Assembly: GCA_947494435.1 (NCBI GenBank) | Contig: CANLUY010000002.1 | Coordinates: forward strand, 1,116,001 to 1,180,000 | Direction of reading: 5' to 3' | Length of the DNA: 64,000 nt | Origin: an uncultured Litoreibacter sp. | Lineage (GTDB): Bacteria > Pseudomonadota > Alphaproteobacteria > Rhodobacterales > Rhodobacteraceae | Shown: positions 9,144 through 18,416 of the stretch, in pieces | Position numbering within the stretch: the stretch's first letter is position 1 | Layout of the letters: each line of letters starts with the position of its first letter | Notes under the pieces: generated by a model | Told to the model about the DNA's origin: nothing | Databases searched by the model: none | The model's input: only the letters and a program-made list of their open reading frames with translations | Made by a program: the position numbers and the translations under genes

Positions 9144-9929
9144 ATGACACCGCAGATCACTGACAGCCATTGCCACCTCGACTTTCCCGATTTCGACGAA
9201 GATCGCGACGCACTCATCGAACGCGCGCATGAGGCTGGTGTCACACGCATGGTCACGATCTGCACAAAATTGCGCCTTGAGCCGCAGGTGCGCAATATCG
9301 CTGAAACCTATGACAGCGTCTATTACGCCGCAGGCACTCACCCTATGAGTGCCTTAGACGAGCCGCTCGCCACTGTCGAAGACCTCGTCCAACTGGCGCA
9401 GCATCCCAAGTTCGTGGGCATTGGGGAAACCGGCCTTGACTACCACTACACCGCCGACAGCAAAGACATTCAGCAGGAAAGCCTGAAGATCCATATCGAG
9501 GCCGCTCGCCAAACCGGACTTCCGTTGATCATCCACGCGCGCGCAGCAGATGACGACATGGCCCGAATTCTCAGCGACGCCCATGCCGAGGACGCATATT
9601 CTTGCGTCATGCACTGCTTTTCATCCTCAAAAGAGCTGGCACAGGCCGCCCTAGATCTGGGCTTCTACCTGTCCATGTCTGGCATCTCTGCCTTTCCGAA
9701 ATCGCAAGAGCTGCGCGATATCTTCGCGACCGCACCAGTGGACCGCATCCTCGTCGAAACCGACGCGCCCTATTTGGCACCGCCACCGTTCCGCGGCAAA
9801 CGCAACGAGCCCGCATACACCGCTCACACGGCCAAAGTCGGCGCAGAGGTCTTTGGCCTCAGCTACGAAGACTTCGCAGCCCAAACGCAGAAAAACTTCG
9901 ATCGTCTCTTTACGAAAGCCGCCTCATGA
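9144..9929 (+). CDS. TatD family metal-dependent hydrolase
   Basis: A 261-residue TIM-barrel nuclease/hydrolase of the TatD family. Metal ligands appear in DSHCHLD near residue 7, GETGLDYHY near 95, IHARAADDD near 133, HCFSS near 158 and ETDAPYLAPP near 208. The start is the ATG at 9144 after GAGGGGC; the in-frame TTG at 9132 lies within holB. Its stop overlaps the next start (ATGA). TatD proteins are 3'-5' exonucleases or deoxyribonucleases; the biological substrate here is not shown. Confidence 0.95.
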   Translation: MTPQITDSHCHLDFPDFDEDRDALIERAHEAGVTRMVTICTKLRLEPQVRNIAETYDSVYYAAGTHPMSALDEPLATVEDLVQLAQHPKFVGIGETGLDYHYTADSKDIQQESLKIHIEAARQTGLPLIIHARAADDDMARILSDAHAEDAYSCVMHCFSSSKELAQAALDLGFYLSMSGISAFPKSQELRDIFATAPVDRILVETDAPYLAPPPFRGKRNEPAYTAHTAKVGAEVFGLSYEDFAAQTQKNFDRLFTKAAS

Positions 9930-10717
9930 CTCGTCGTTTCACTATCCTAGGCTGTGGGTCGTCCGGCGGCGTGCCGCGTCTTGGTGGCAACTGGGGCGAT
10001 TGCGATCCCAACAATGCCAAAAACCGCCGCAACCGCTGTTCGCTTCTGGTTGAACAAGACGGGCCAGATGGCACGACAACGGTCCTGATCGACACCTCCC
10101 CCGACCTACGCCACCAACTGCTTGCCAGCGGAACCGGCAGGTTGGACGGTGTCATCTACACACATGATCATGCAGACCACGTGCATGGCATTGATGACCT
10201 TCGGATGATCGTATTCAACATGAAAGAGCGCGTGAAGGTATGGGCGAATGAAGCCACATCCAAAGCCCTCACAACCCGGTTCGGCTATGTGTTCGAAACC
10301 CCGCCCGGCTCTGGCTATCCCCCGATCCTTGATCTCAACCTGATCGACGGGGACGTGACAATTGATGGCCCCGGCGGCCCGATCATCTTTACACCGTTCG
10401 AAGTCCAGCACGGGACAATCAAGTCCCTCGGCTTCCGCATCGACGATGTTGCCTACCTGCCTGATGTATCAGACCTGTCAGACGGGCGCAAAGCCATGCA
10501 CGGGTTGGATGTGCTCATCATCGACGCGCTCAGACGCACCCCGCACCCAAGCCACTCCCATCTGGACAACACGCTGGACTGGATCGCAGATCTGGAACCC
10601 AAGCGCGCTATCCTCACTAACATGCATATCGACCTTGATTACGACACGCTCGAGGCCGAAACGCCTGACCATATCACCCCCGCCTATGATGGTATGGTAA
10701 TCGAGGTCGCTAAGTGA
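9926..10717 (+). CDS. PhnP-like metallo-beta-lactamase-fold hydrolase
   Basis: A 263-residue MBL-fold protein. The metal-binding motif THDHADHVHGIDD lies near residues 79-91 and matches the PhnP/Lipoate-B-associated type of cyclic phosphodiesterase. The N-terminal LGCGSSGGVPRLGG stretch and the C-terminal HPSHSHLDNTLDW histidines are also family traits. The start overlaps the tatD stop (ATGA, 9926-9929), and its own stop overlaps the AEC gene start (GTGA). In this lineage it commonly follows tatD. No phn genes are in view, so a phosphonate role is not implied. Confidence 0.9.
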   Translation: MTRRFTILGCGSSGGVPRLGGNWGDCDPNNAKNRRNRCSLLVEQDGPDGTTTVLIDTSPDLRHQLLASGTGRLDGVIYTHDHADHVHGIDDLRMIVFNMKERVKVWANEATSKALTTRFGYVFETPPGSGYPPILDLNLIDGDVTIDGPGGPIIFTPFEVQHGTIKSLGFRIDDVAYLPDVSDLSDGRKAMHGLDVLIIDALRRTPHPSHSHLDNTLDWIADLEPKRAILTNMHIDLDYDTLEAETPDHITPAYDGMVIEVAK

Positions 10718-11643
10718 GCGCATTGCTAGAAGTCATCCTGCCCGTTTTCTTCGTAATCGGCGCAGGATACTTGGCGGTAAAACTCGATCTCTTCTCCGAA
10801 AGCGGCGTCGATGGGTTGATGAAGTTCACCCAGCATTTTGCAATCCCCTGCCTCTTGTTCAAAGCCATCGCCGAACTGGAGCTGGGCACCTATTTCGAAC
10901 CCCGCCTGCTTGCCAGCTACTACGTCCCGGCGGTCATTGCTTTTATCGTCGGCATCGCCGCGTCTCGCATGGTCTTTCAACGCCCGTGGGAGGACAGCGT
11001 CGCCATAGGCTTTGCCTGCATGTTTGCCAACTCAGTCCTCCTCGGGTTGCCGATCACTGAACGGGCCTATGGCCCTGACGCGCTTGACCCGAACTTCGCC
11101 CTCGTCGCGCTGAACGCGCCCATATGCTATGGGCTGGGCATCACAGTGATGGAGACGGTCAAACATCGCGGCCAAGCGCCAATCGCTACAATCCGCGCTG
11201 TCATCAATGCGATTTTTCACAACGCCCTTATCCTTGGGCTAGCCTTGGGCTTTGCTGTGAACCTCAGCAACATCGAATTGCCGACGGTGGCAAATGACGC
11301 GCTTGATCTGATGATCCGCGCAGCCCTTCCGGCTGCCATCTTCGGACTTGGCGGCGTGTTGGCTCAATACAAGCTTGAAGGTGACCTAGGCGTCATCATC
11401 ATGATTTGCGGCATCACCCTATTGGCGCGACCTGCCATGTCCTACGGGCTCAGCCTTGGGTTTGGGCTGAACACAGGCGCGACCCGCTCTTCTGTTCTGA
11501 CGGCCGCCATGGCGCCTGGGGTCAATGCTTATGTCTTCGCCAACATGTATGGTGTCGCAAAGCGCGTTGCCGCATCCGCCGTCCTTGCCGCAACAGCGCT
11601 GTCTGTCCTGACGCTAGCGGGCTGGCTCATCGTGCTGGCATGA
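10714..11643 (+). CDS. AEC family transporter
   Basis: A 309-residue membrane protein of the auxin efflux carrier family with about ten hydrophobic segments in two halves (first half to about residue 130, second from about 170). The opening LEVILPVFFVIGAGYLA and the mid-protein FANSVLLGLPITERAYG are characteristic. It starts at GTG overlapping the previous stop. Bacterial members move organic acids such as malate or malonate; the substrate here is unknown. Its stop lies 4 nt from the convergent Hint gene stop. Confidence 0.88.
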   Translation: MSALLEVILPVFFVIGAGYLAVKLDLFSESGVDGLMKFTQHFAIPCLLFKAIAELELGTYFEPRLLASYYVPAVIAFIVGIAASRMVFQRPWEDSVAIGFACMFANSVLLGLPITERAYGPDALDPNFALVALNAPICYGLGITVMETVKHRGQAPIATIRAVINAIFHNALILGLALGFAVNLSNIELPTVANDALDLMIRAALPAAIFGLGGVLAQYKLEGDLGVIIMICGITLLARPAMSYGLSLGFGLNTGATRSSVLTAAMAPGVNAYVFANMYGVAKRVAASAVLAATALSVLTLAGWLIVLA

Positions 11644-11647
11644 CGCC

Positions 11648-12163
11648 TTAAAGCGCCAGCAGCACCTCAGCTTCATGCGCCTTAAGGCCGTGATAGCTGA
11701 TCGACTGACGCGTCTTTCTCACGTCCGAGACTTCATCAAGCGACCGGCCACATTCCGTAGGCACCCGTTCCGCAAATACGATCTGCGGCGTATCGAGCCA
11801 CAGCTGGTGGTAAACCATCTTACGCGCATCCTCGCGCAGCACGGTGTCGCCGTTTACGAAAGCAATCGCAGGCACCAACACTTCCGGTTCTCCAAAAAGC
11901 AGATCGGACTGCCAACCGGAAAACCTGATGCGATGCTCAGGATGCACGACAAGATCATGCTCGTTGTTTAGCACACCGGCACGAAAACGTACGGGACGGC
12001 TCGCCTCATCTTCTACAAGAACAGTTTTGCGGGTCAGCCGGATCGGTTGCGCGCCGCCATCAAGCGTTTCTACCCTGTTGCCAGCGACTAAATCCTGAAC
12101 AAGGCAATCCCCACGTGGGGTCAGGATTAATGTCCCCGAAGCAAAACTTCCAAATTCCGACAC
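11648..12163 (-). CDS. Hint-domain protein, stand-alone
   Basis: A 171-residue protein made almost only of a Hedgehog/intein (Hint) module: SFASGTLILTPRG near residues 6-18, VQDLVAGNRVETLDGG near 22-37 and HPEHRIRFSGW near 75-85. The usual N-terminal nucleophile of Hint domains is Cys; here the position is Ser6. No signal peptide, repeats or partner domain is visible. The start is GTG, because a stop codon lies two codons upstream in frame. Roseobacters carry many Hint_2 proteins, usually at the end of large RTX-like proteins; a free-standing copy has no assigned role. Confidence 0.8.
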   Translation of the reverse strand: MSEFGSFASGTLILTPRGDCLVQDLVAGNRVETLDGGAQPIRLTRKTVLVEDEASRPVRFRAGVLNNEHDLVVHPEHRIRFSGWQSDLLFGEPEVLVPAIAFVNGDTVLREDARKMVYHQLWLDTPQIVFAERVPTECGRSLDEVSDVRKTRQSISYHGLKAHEAEVLLAL

Positions 12164-12278
12164 CGGTCAGACCTCTTCGCCACGCCCCCACAGCAAGGCA
12201 ATACTCTGCCCGGAAGATGGCGAAAGGAAGGCGGATTGGGTCGGAGCCGCTAACACGGTGTTGCGAAATCGCGAACAA

Positions 12279-13190
12279 TCAGCCGGGCGAAATGCCCCGC
12301 AACCGCTCAGACCGACGCCGCAGAATTTCAACTGTTGTCAGCAGCAAGATAGAGATGATCACCAAGATCGTCGCCACAGACAGGATCGCCGGTGAGATTT
12401 GCTCCCGGATACCATTCCACATCTGACGCGGGATCGTTTGCTGGTCATGCGCCGCCACAAACAGAACCACGACCACCTCGTCGAAGCTCGTAACAAAGGC
12501 AAACAACGCGCCAGAAATCACCCCCGGCAAGATCAGCGGCATGGTGATCTTGAAAAATGTCGTCGTCGGGTTTGCGCCCAGATTTGCCGCCGCACGTGTT
12601 AAGGAATGATCGAAACCCACCAGCGTCGCCGTCACAGTGATAATCACAAACGGAATGCCCAACGTGGCATGTGCCATGATGATACCGGGATAACTGTTTG
12701 CCAGTCCGGTAGAGGAGTAGAAGAAGAACAGGCCCGTCGCCGTGATGATGATCGGCACGATCATGGGCGAAATCAGAATGGCCATGATGGACCGGCGATA
12801 GGGCATCTCAGGCCGGGACAAACCAAGCGCCGCCACAGTGCCCAGCACGGTTGCCAGTAGGGTCGAGAAGAACCCGATGATCACAGAGTTCTTCGCCGCG
12901 TTGACCCAAGCCGCGTTGGACCAGACATCCGCCCACCAACTGCCATCCCGCTCCGCATCCGGCGCGTCCATGCCGAAGGTCAGCAACAAGTCATACCAGC
13001 GGGAGGAATAGCCAGTCGGGTCCAGCTTCAACATCTTCTCCGTGAAAGTGAAATACGGCTCCGCGTTGAAGGAGAGCGGGATCACGATCAGGATCGGTGC
13101 GATCAGGAACAGAAAAATCAGCGCGCAAATGACCAGATAGGCCTTGTGCCAAATGCGCTCCAACGTGTCCGCGTGGGAAGGTAAAGCCAT
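12279..13190 (-). CDS. ABC transporter permease, PotC type
   Basis: A 303-residue inner-membrane permease with six hydrophobic segments and the EAA loop LTRAAANLGANPTTTFFKIT near residues 200-219 that contacts the ATPase. It is the last gene of a five-gene leftward operon and begins 4 nt after the PotB-type gene. The class imports polyamines or related cations. The exact ligand cannot be read from the permease. Confidence 0.93.
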   Translation of the reverse strand: MALPSHADTLERIWHKAYLVICALIFLFLIAPILIVIPLSFNAEPYFTFTEKMLKLDPTGYSSRWYDLLLTFGMDAPDAERDGSWWADVWSNAAWVNAAKNSVIIGFFSTLLATVLGTVAALGLSRPEMPYRRSIMAILISPMIVPIIITATGLFFFYSSTGLANSYPGIIMAHATLGIPFVIITVTATLVGFDHSLTRAAANLGANPTTTFFKITMPLILPGVISGALFAFVTSFDEVVVVLFVAAHDQQTIPRQMWNGIREQISPAILSVATILVIISILLLTTVEILRRRSERLRGISPG

Positions 13191-13194
13191 GATC

Positions 13195-14520
13195 TTATCC
13201 CAGTTTCAAATTGTCGATGCCGATGAGGCGATCGTAAAGCCAGTACAGCACCAGCACGCCGCCCAGCAGGATGGAGGCCAGTGCGGCAGCCAGTGACCAG
13301 TTCAGCGATTTCTGCATGTGGAACGCAATGAGGTTGGAGATCAGCTGCCCATCCGCACCACCGACCAAGGCGGGCGTGATGTAATATCCAACAGCCAGAA
13401 TGAACACGAGCAGCGCCCCTGCCCCGATACCCGGCACGGTTTGCGGGAAGTAGATGCGGCGGAAAGCCGTCCAGCTTGTCGCGCCCAGCGAGCGCGCGGC
13501 GCGCACATAGCTTGGGTTGATTGGCCGCATGACGGAGTAAAGCGGCAGCACCATGAAGGGCAGTAAGATATGCACCATCGCGATGATCGTACCCGTCTGG
13601 TTATACATCATCTGAATGCGGTTCTCATCGGCCAGAATATTTGCGCCCACCAGCGCATCATTTACGACCCCCTGACTTTGCAGCAGCACCATCCAACTGG
13701 TCGTTCGCACCAGAAGCGAGGTCCAAAAAGGTAGCAACACGAAAATCATCAGCAGGTTCGAATAGCGCAGCGGCAAGGTCGCCAGCAAATGCGCGATGGG
13801 ATAGGCCAGCACGAAGCAGACGAACGTGATCAGCAAGGACAGGAACAATGTGCGCTGGAACAGCTTTACGTAAACCTGACGTTTCGGGTCCACTTGCGTG
13901 ATCTCTCCATTCACATCGCGCGTCATATCCAGCGCGGCGAGGTAGAAATTAAACGTATAAGCCGAAGAAGCACCGCGCATCGCGGCCCACATCTCAGGAT
14001 CGGCCCAGTCCTCATCGAGGTCCAGCATCGCCTCTTTAAAAGGCGGCTCCAGCTTCTGCGCACGTCGCGCGGCTTTCGTGAACATCGACCGCGAGCCAGA
14101 GCGCTCATAGTTGATCCGTGTCCCGACAGAGCCCGGCGCCTTCAATTCCCGCAACACGACCAAATCGGCGGCCAGCGCAGCGTAAGCCGCCTCGTCCGGT
14201 TCAGTGCCCAGCGGGTTGTTGTCAAACCATTCCCGCAACCCCACCATGATCGGCGTCTGCGTTCCGCTTGAGATATCCGTATGGGTCGTGAAGCCCGGAT
14301 TATGGACCGAGCGTTGCAGCAATTGTCCGATCGGGGCCACGAAGGTGAACAAGACGAAAGCAAGCAGCGGTGCGACCAAGAAAAACGCGCGCCAGCGGGC
14401 CTTTGATTGTGCCGCATTCAAAGCGGCTTTCAACGGTTTGCCATCGGCAGTGGTCAGCGTGCCCGCGGCACCCTCAGTGCCCGCAGGTCCCGTGTAATTG
14501 CCTGCCGTCATGTCGGCCAT
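13195..14520 (-). CDS. ABC transporter permease, PotB type
   Basis: A 441-residue permease. The EAA loop (YVRAARSLGATSWTAFRRIY) lies near residues 335-354. It is longer than a typical 280-300-residue PotB because about 150 residues separate the first membrane segment (about 41-67) from the rest; this periplasmic insert is seen in some members of the family. The start may be Met1 or Met4. It follows the DUF1330 gene by 2 nt and precedes the PotC-type gene, so the two form the heterodimeric channel. Confidence 0.92.
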   Translation of the reverse strand: MADMTAGNYTGPAGTEGAAGTLTTADGKPLKAALNAAQSKARWRAFFLVAPLLAFVLFTFVAPIGQLLQRSVHNPGFTTHTDISSGTQTPIMVGLREWFDNNPLGTEPDEAAYAALAADLVVLRELKAPGSVGTRINYERSGSRSMFTKAARRAQKLEPPFKEAMLDLDEDWADPEMWAAMRGASSAYTFNFYLAALDMTRDVNGEITQVDPKRQVYVKLFQRTLFLSLLITFVCFVLAYPIAHLLATLPLRYSNLLMIFVLLPFWTSLLVRTTSWMVLLQSQGVVNDALVGANILADENRIQMMYNQTGTIIAMVHILLPFMVLPLYSVMRPINPSYVRAARSLGATSWTAFRRIYFPQTVPGIGAGALLVFILAVGYYITPALVGGADGQLISNLIAFHMQKSLNWSLAAALASILLGGVLVLYWLYDRLIGIDNLKLG

Positions 14521-14522
14521 GC

Positions 14523-14810
14523 TCAGGTCCCCTCAATCACAACGATGTCGCTGTCGGAATTGGCAAGCCGGATTTTCGCCGCCGCCTGATAATCCTCAGA
14601 GTGGTAGCAATCCAATGCCGCCTGATAGCTGGGGAATTCTACAATCACATGGCGGTCCTTCTGCGGCGCTTCAGGTGTCTCGTTTTGGCCACCGCGCACA
14701 AGGAATGTCCCGCCGAACCGCTCCACAACGGGCGTATCAAGGCGCACATATTCCGCGTAATTGTCTGGATCCGTGACGGTGACATGCACCATCCAATAGC
14801 CCTTTGGCAT
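14523..14810 (-). CDS. DUF1330 family protein
   Basis: A 95-residue protein of the dimeric alpha/beta-barrel type DUF1330 family: opening MPKGYWMVHVTVTDP, then ERFGGTFLVRGG near 30-42 and a VIVEFPSYQAALDCYHSEDYQ segment near 54-74. The start follows an AGGGGAAC ribosome site. It lies inside a polyamine-type ABC operon, between the binding-protein gene and the permeases. Members resemble monooxygenase-like dimers but no activity is established. A role linked to the imported compound is inferred only from position. Confidence 0.85.
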   Translation of the reverse strand: MPKGYWMVHVTVTDPDNYAEYVRLDTPVVERFGGTFLVRGGQNETPEAPQKDRHVIVEFPSYQAALDCYHSEDYQAAAKIRLANSDSDIVVIEGT

Positions 14811-14835
14811 CTTGTTCCCCTAGCAAGATAGTGAT

Positions 14836-14865
14836 CGCGGCGCCCTCCTCCCAAAAGGCGCCGCG
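14836..14865 (-). promoter_or_regulatory. strong intra-operon hairpin after the binding-protein gene
   Basis: CGCGGCGCC (14836-14844) and GGCGCCGCG (14857-14865) form a perfect 9-bp GC stem with a 12-nt loop, about 10 nt past the stop of the solute-binding-protein gene on the minus strand. There is no following U-run, so full termination is unlikely. Such stems after binding-protein genes are known to protect the upstream mRNA and raise binding protein over permease levels. That role is inferred here. Confidence 0.6.
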
Positions 14866-14875
14866 ACAGGTTAGC

Positions 14876-15946
14876 TTATTGAGCCAACCAAGCGTTGAAA
14901 CGCTCATTCAACTCAGCGTCCTGATCGACCCAGAACTCAAAGTTGTTGACCAGCGCGTTGCCAAGGTTGGCTTCGGCTGTTGGCATGTGAGGTGCCATGT
15001 CGGTCTTGCCATCGGAATATTTCCCGACCAAAGCACCAGAGGATTTCCGCGCCGGACCGTAGGAGATCCACGACGCCTGATCCGCCAGACGCTGTGTGTC
15101 TGTCGAGAATTTGATGAACTTCAGCGCTTCTTCTTTATTCGGAGCGCCTTTCGGGATCACGAACAGATCGAAGTCGAGGATTTGACCATCCCAAACCACT
15201 TCCAAAGGCTGACCTTCGGCAACGGCTGCGTTGAAGATACGACCGTTATATGCGGTCGACATGGTGACCTCGCCATCCGCCAACAATTGTGGTGGCTGTG
15301 CACCGGCTTCCCACCAAACGATGTCGTCCTTGATCGTGTCGAGCTTTGCGAATGCGCGATCCACACCTTCTTCTGTTTCCAGAACGTCATAGACTTCTGC
15401 CGCCGGAACGCCGTCCGCCATCAAAGCCATCTCCAGCGTTGCTTTCGCAGACTTACGCAGACCGCGCTTGCCTGGGAAGTCAGCGGTGTTGAAGAAGTCA
15501 TCAATGCTGTCCGGCGCAGTTGGATTGTTGTCTTTGTTATAGGCAAAAACAGTGGACCACACGATGTTGGCCACGGCGCAATCCTGCAACGCACCTTCGA
15601 TGAAGTCTTCTGATGCTGGTGTGCCATCTGGCGCCGCTGGCAATGCAGATGTGTCGATCTCTTCCAGCAGACCTTCGTCGCACAGACGCACAGCGTCAGA
15701 GAATTCGACGTCAGCCACATCCACGGTCACGTTGCCCGCTTCCACTTGCGCCTTGATCGGCGTCGCAGGGTTGTCACTGTCCACGGAGTTCACAGAGATA
15801 CCGGTCTCAGCCGTAAACGGCTTGTGATAGGCTTCAACCTGCGACTTCGTGTAAGCCCCACCCCAGCTCATAACGGTGACTTCCTGCGCGTTTGCTGCAA
15901 AAGCCGTACCGACAAGCGCCGTTGTCAGAATAAGTGTCTTTTTCAT
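14876..15946 (-). CDS. ABC transporter substrate-binding protein, PotD type
   Basis: A 356-residue periplasmic protein with a signal peptide ending in AFAANAQ (about residue 21) and the opening VTVMSWGGAYTKSQVEAY typical of spermidine/putrescine-type binding proteins. Cys residues near 88 and 117 may form a disulphide. The start follows GGGAGAAC. It sits second in the operon, after the ATPase and before DUF1330. Family members also bind other amines and small organic ligands; I cannot fix the ligand from sequence. Confidence 0.9.
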   Translation of the reverse strand: MKKTLILTTALVGTAFAANAQEVTVMSWGGAYTKSQVEAYHKPFTAETGISVNSVDSDNPATPIKAQVEAGNVTVDVADVEFSDAVRLCDEGLLEEIDTSALPAAPDGTPASEDFIEGALQDCAVANIVWSTVFAYNKDNNPTAPDSIDDFFNTADFPGKRGLRKSAKATLEMALMADGVPAAEVYDVLETEEGVDRAFAKLDTIKDDIVWWEAGAQPPQLLADGEVTMSTAYNGRIFNAAVAEGQPLEVVWDGQILDFDLFVIPKGAPNKEEALKFIKFSTDTQRLADQASWISYGPARKSSGALVGKYSDGKTDMAPHMPTAEANLGNALVNNFEFWVDQDAELNERFNAWLAQ

Positions 15947-15993
15947 TGTAGTTCTCCCAGTTTATGCCGCCCCAAGGGGCCGCTCTTTTGCTC

Positions 15994-17070
15994 TCAGAGG
16001 GCGTCCAACGCACGGGCGTCTTCCGCAGCCCACGCAATCTTTGTTGTCTCGCCCACTGACAGATGTTCGTGGCCTGCCGAGTTCGGCACCTTCACCACAA
16101 ATTCGTCATTGCCATGCACATCCAGCCGACAGCGGATGTGATCGCCCAAATAAATCAGCTCTTTCACCAATGCGTCGGTGACGTTCGCGCCAGCTCCGCC
16201 AATCGTCACACGCTCCGGCCGGATGGAGATCAGCGTGTCGCTACCCGCATCGCCGCAGTTCACAGCCAGCGCCTCAGTTGTTTTGCCATTGGCCAATTCA
16301 ACCGTCGCAATATCACCGGAGATAGACTTAACTTTGCCCGCCAACTTATTGTTTTCACCGATAAACTGCGCAACAAAGCTATTATCAGGCCGCTCGTACA
16401 AGTCCTCAGGCGGGGCAAGCTGCTGGATACGTCCGTCTTCGAAGACTGCAACACGGTCCGACATGGTCAGCGCTTCGGTCTGGTCATGCGTCACGTAAAC
16501 AACCGTCACTCCCAATTGGTGCGAAATATTCGTGATCTCAAACTGCATCTGCTCGCGCAGCTGCTTGTCCAAAGCGCCCAAAGGCTCATCCATCAAAACC
16601 AGTTCCGGCTCAAAAACCAGCGCACGCGCCAAAGCGACACGTTGCTGCTGCCCACCGGACAATTGCGCCGGACGGCGAGCCGCGAAATCGCCAAGCTCCA
16701 CCATCTCCAAGGCACGCTTCACTTTCGTTTCGCGCTCATCTTTTCCTAAGCCCCGCACTTCCAACGGAAAGGCAAGGTTCTCCCCCACCGTCATATGCGG
16801 AAACAGCGCGTAGTTCTGAAACACCATGCCAATGCCGCGCTTATGAGGTGGGATGTTGTTGATCTCCCGCCCATCAAGGCGGATTTCACCGTGGGTTGCA
16901 GTCTCAAACCCTGCCAGCATCATAAGGCATGTCGTCTTGCCAGAACCCGATGGCCCGAGCATCGTGAGAAACTCGCCCTTTGGCATAGCGAGGTTCAGGT
17001 CTTTGACCACGAGCGTCTCGCCATCATAGCTTTTTTGCACGCGATCGAACGCCACAAAGGCGTCGGTCAT
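15994..17070 (-). CDS. ABC transporter ATP-binding protein, PotA type
   Basis: A 358-residue importer ATPase: Walker A GPSGSGKTT (39-47), Q-loop MVFQNYALFPHMTV near 83, signature LSGGQQQRVALARAL near 136, Walker B LVLMDEPLGALD near 158, H-loop VTHDQTEAL near 192, and a C-terminal TOBE domain (about 280-350). It is first in the leftward operon. I chose ATG at 17070; a TTG at 17085 preceded by GGGGAGAG is an alternative that adds five residues. Confidence 0.93.
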   Translation of the reverse strand: MTDAFVAFDRVQKSYDGETLVVKDLNLAMPKGEFLTMLGPSGSGKTTCLMMLAGFETATHGEIRLDGREINNIPPHKRGIGMVFQNYALFPHMTVGENLAFPLEVRGLGKDERETKVKRALEMVELGDFAARRPAQLSGGQQQRVALARALVFEPELVLMDEPLGALDKQLREQMQFEITNISHQLGVTVVYVTHDQTEALTMSDRVAVFEDGRIQQLAPPEDLYERPDNSFVAQFIGENNKLAGKVKSISGDIATVELANGKTTEALAVNCGDAGSDTLISIRPERVTIGGAGANVTDALVKELIYLGDHIRCRLDVHGNDEFVVKVPNSAGHEHLSVGETTKIAWAAEDARALDAL

Positions 17071-17307
17071 ATCAGTGTCCAGCAAGTTGGACTCTCCCCA
17101 GTTTTTCGGCCGCCCTGTTGTCCGGGCTGGTCCGACGGAAACTAAAGCGCGATTTGTAAGACATATCAAGGCGAACCTGTCTCAATTTTTGCTGGCCTTC
17201 GGAAAAACCGAAATTGCGCGCTGGATTGCCGAAACCTTGGCGGTTTTGCCCGAAGAACCACCGTTTTTGGGCTTTTCATCCGGCCCAATCGCTGACCTTT
17301 TGAACAG

Positions 17308-18198
17308 ATGGATCACAAAACAGCCCTCGCCCAAATTTCTGCAGAGACCACCACCGCTTTGACCCGGCGTGAGAATCGCACGGGGCTTTTGCATTTGGCA
17401 GGGCATCTGGGCCTGCTGCTGCTCAGCGGAACGGCTATCGCGATACAGGTTTCCCTATGGTGGCTGCTTTTACCGGTCCACGGCGTCCTGATCGTTTTCC
17501 TGTTCACATTGGAACATGAGGCGACACATCAAACTCCCTTTGCCAATGTCACATTGAACGACTGGGTCGGACGGGCTTGCGGGCTAATGATACTGCTGCC
17601 CTTTGAATGGTTTCGTTACTTCCACCTCGCCCACCACCGCCACACCAATGATCCTGCGAAAGATCCTGAGTTACTGTCGGGCGCAAAGCCAGACACGTGG
17701 CGATCCTATCTGACCTATGTGTCGGGCTTCAGCTATTGGACCAGTATGTCCCGGCAGCTTTGGCTCAATGCAACAGGCAAAGCCATTGCCCCCTACCTGC
17801 CGCCGCGCGCGCTGCCCCGCATCAAAAATGAAGCGCGCCTCATGCTGACGCTTTATGCCTTTGCACTCCTCTCGCTCTTGGTCACGCCCGCATTTATTTG
17901 GCTTTGGATCGTTCCCGTCTTGCTCGGCCAACCCGCGCTGCGCCTCTACCTGCTCGCAGAACATGGCCGCTGCGCGTTTGTCAGCAATATGCTGGAAAAC
18001 ACCCGCACAACTTACACCAACCGTATCGTGCGCTTCATCGCATGGAATATGCCGTTCCATGCCGAACACCATGCGGCCCCGCAGGTGCCTTTTCATAAGC
18101 TGCCCGCATTGAACGCGCATCTGAAAGACAAACTGCTCGTGACATCCGGCAGCTACACCGAATTCACCAAAGAAACGATTGAGCACCTCAGGCGCTGA
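17308..18198 (+). CDS. membrane fatty-acid desaturase family protein
   Basis: A 296-residue membrane di-iron enzyme. Three histidine boxes are present: HEATH (70-74), HLAHHRH (106-112) and HAEHH (250-254), with an extra His218 in LLAEHGR. Two paired hydrophobic regions (about 33-66, and 176-207) surround them. These features define the fatty acid desaturase/hydroxylase superfamily, which also includes carotenoid ketolases. The substrate is unknown. It is a single gene, divergent from the ABC operon and followed by tRNA-Leu on the other strand. Confidence 0.85.
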   Translation: MDHKTALAQISAETTTALTRRENRTGLLHLAGHLGLLLLSGTAIAIQVSLWWLLLPVHGVLIVFLFTLEHEATHQTPFANVTLNDWVGRACGLMILLPFEWFRYFHLAHHRHTNDPAKDPELLSGAKPDTWRSYLTYVSGFSYWTSMSRQLWLNATGKAIAPYLPPRALPRIKNEARLMLTLYAFALLSLLVTPAFIWLWIVPVLLGQPALRLYLLAEHGRCAFVSNMLENTRTTYTNRIVRFIAWNMPFHAEHHAAPQVPFHKLPALNAHLKDKLLVTSGSYTEFTKETIEHLRR

Positions 18199-18271
18199 AC
18201 GACCAAAAGCATCCGTCGCAAAAGGCTGTTGTTCGGGTCTGCCTCGTGCGGGTTTTGCCAAGCAAAACCTG

Positions 18272-18358
18272 TGGTGCGGTCGGGGGGACTCGAACCCCCA
18301 CGAGTGTTACCTCACAGCGACCTCAACGCTGCGCGTCTACCAATTCCGCCACGACCGC
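18272..18358 (-). tRNA. tRNA-Leu (anticodon GAG)
   Basis: The minus strand folds as a class II tRNA: acceptor GCGGTCG (18352-18358) pairs with CGACCGC (18276-18282), discriminator A, encoded CCA (18272-18274). The anticodon stem CAGCG/CGCTG encloses loop TTGAGGT, giving anticodon GAG, which reads CTC and CTT. The D-loop AATTGGTAGACGC and T-loop GTTCGAGTC are normal. Confidence 0.97.
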
Positions 18359-18416
18359 AAGTCTCGGCTGGGGGCGGTTTAGCGGAGAGCTTTGCCCTTG
18401 TGAAGCGCAAAATGAA

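Noticed and set aside
15960-15980. CCCC/GGGG hairpin between the ABC ATPase and binding-protein genes as a regulator
   Set aside because: Only five pairs with a two-base loop; too weak to claim.
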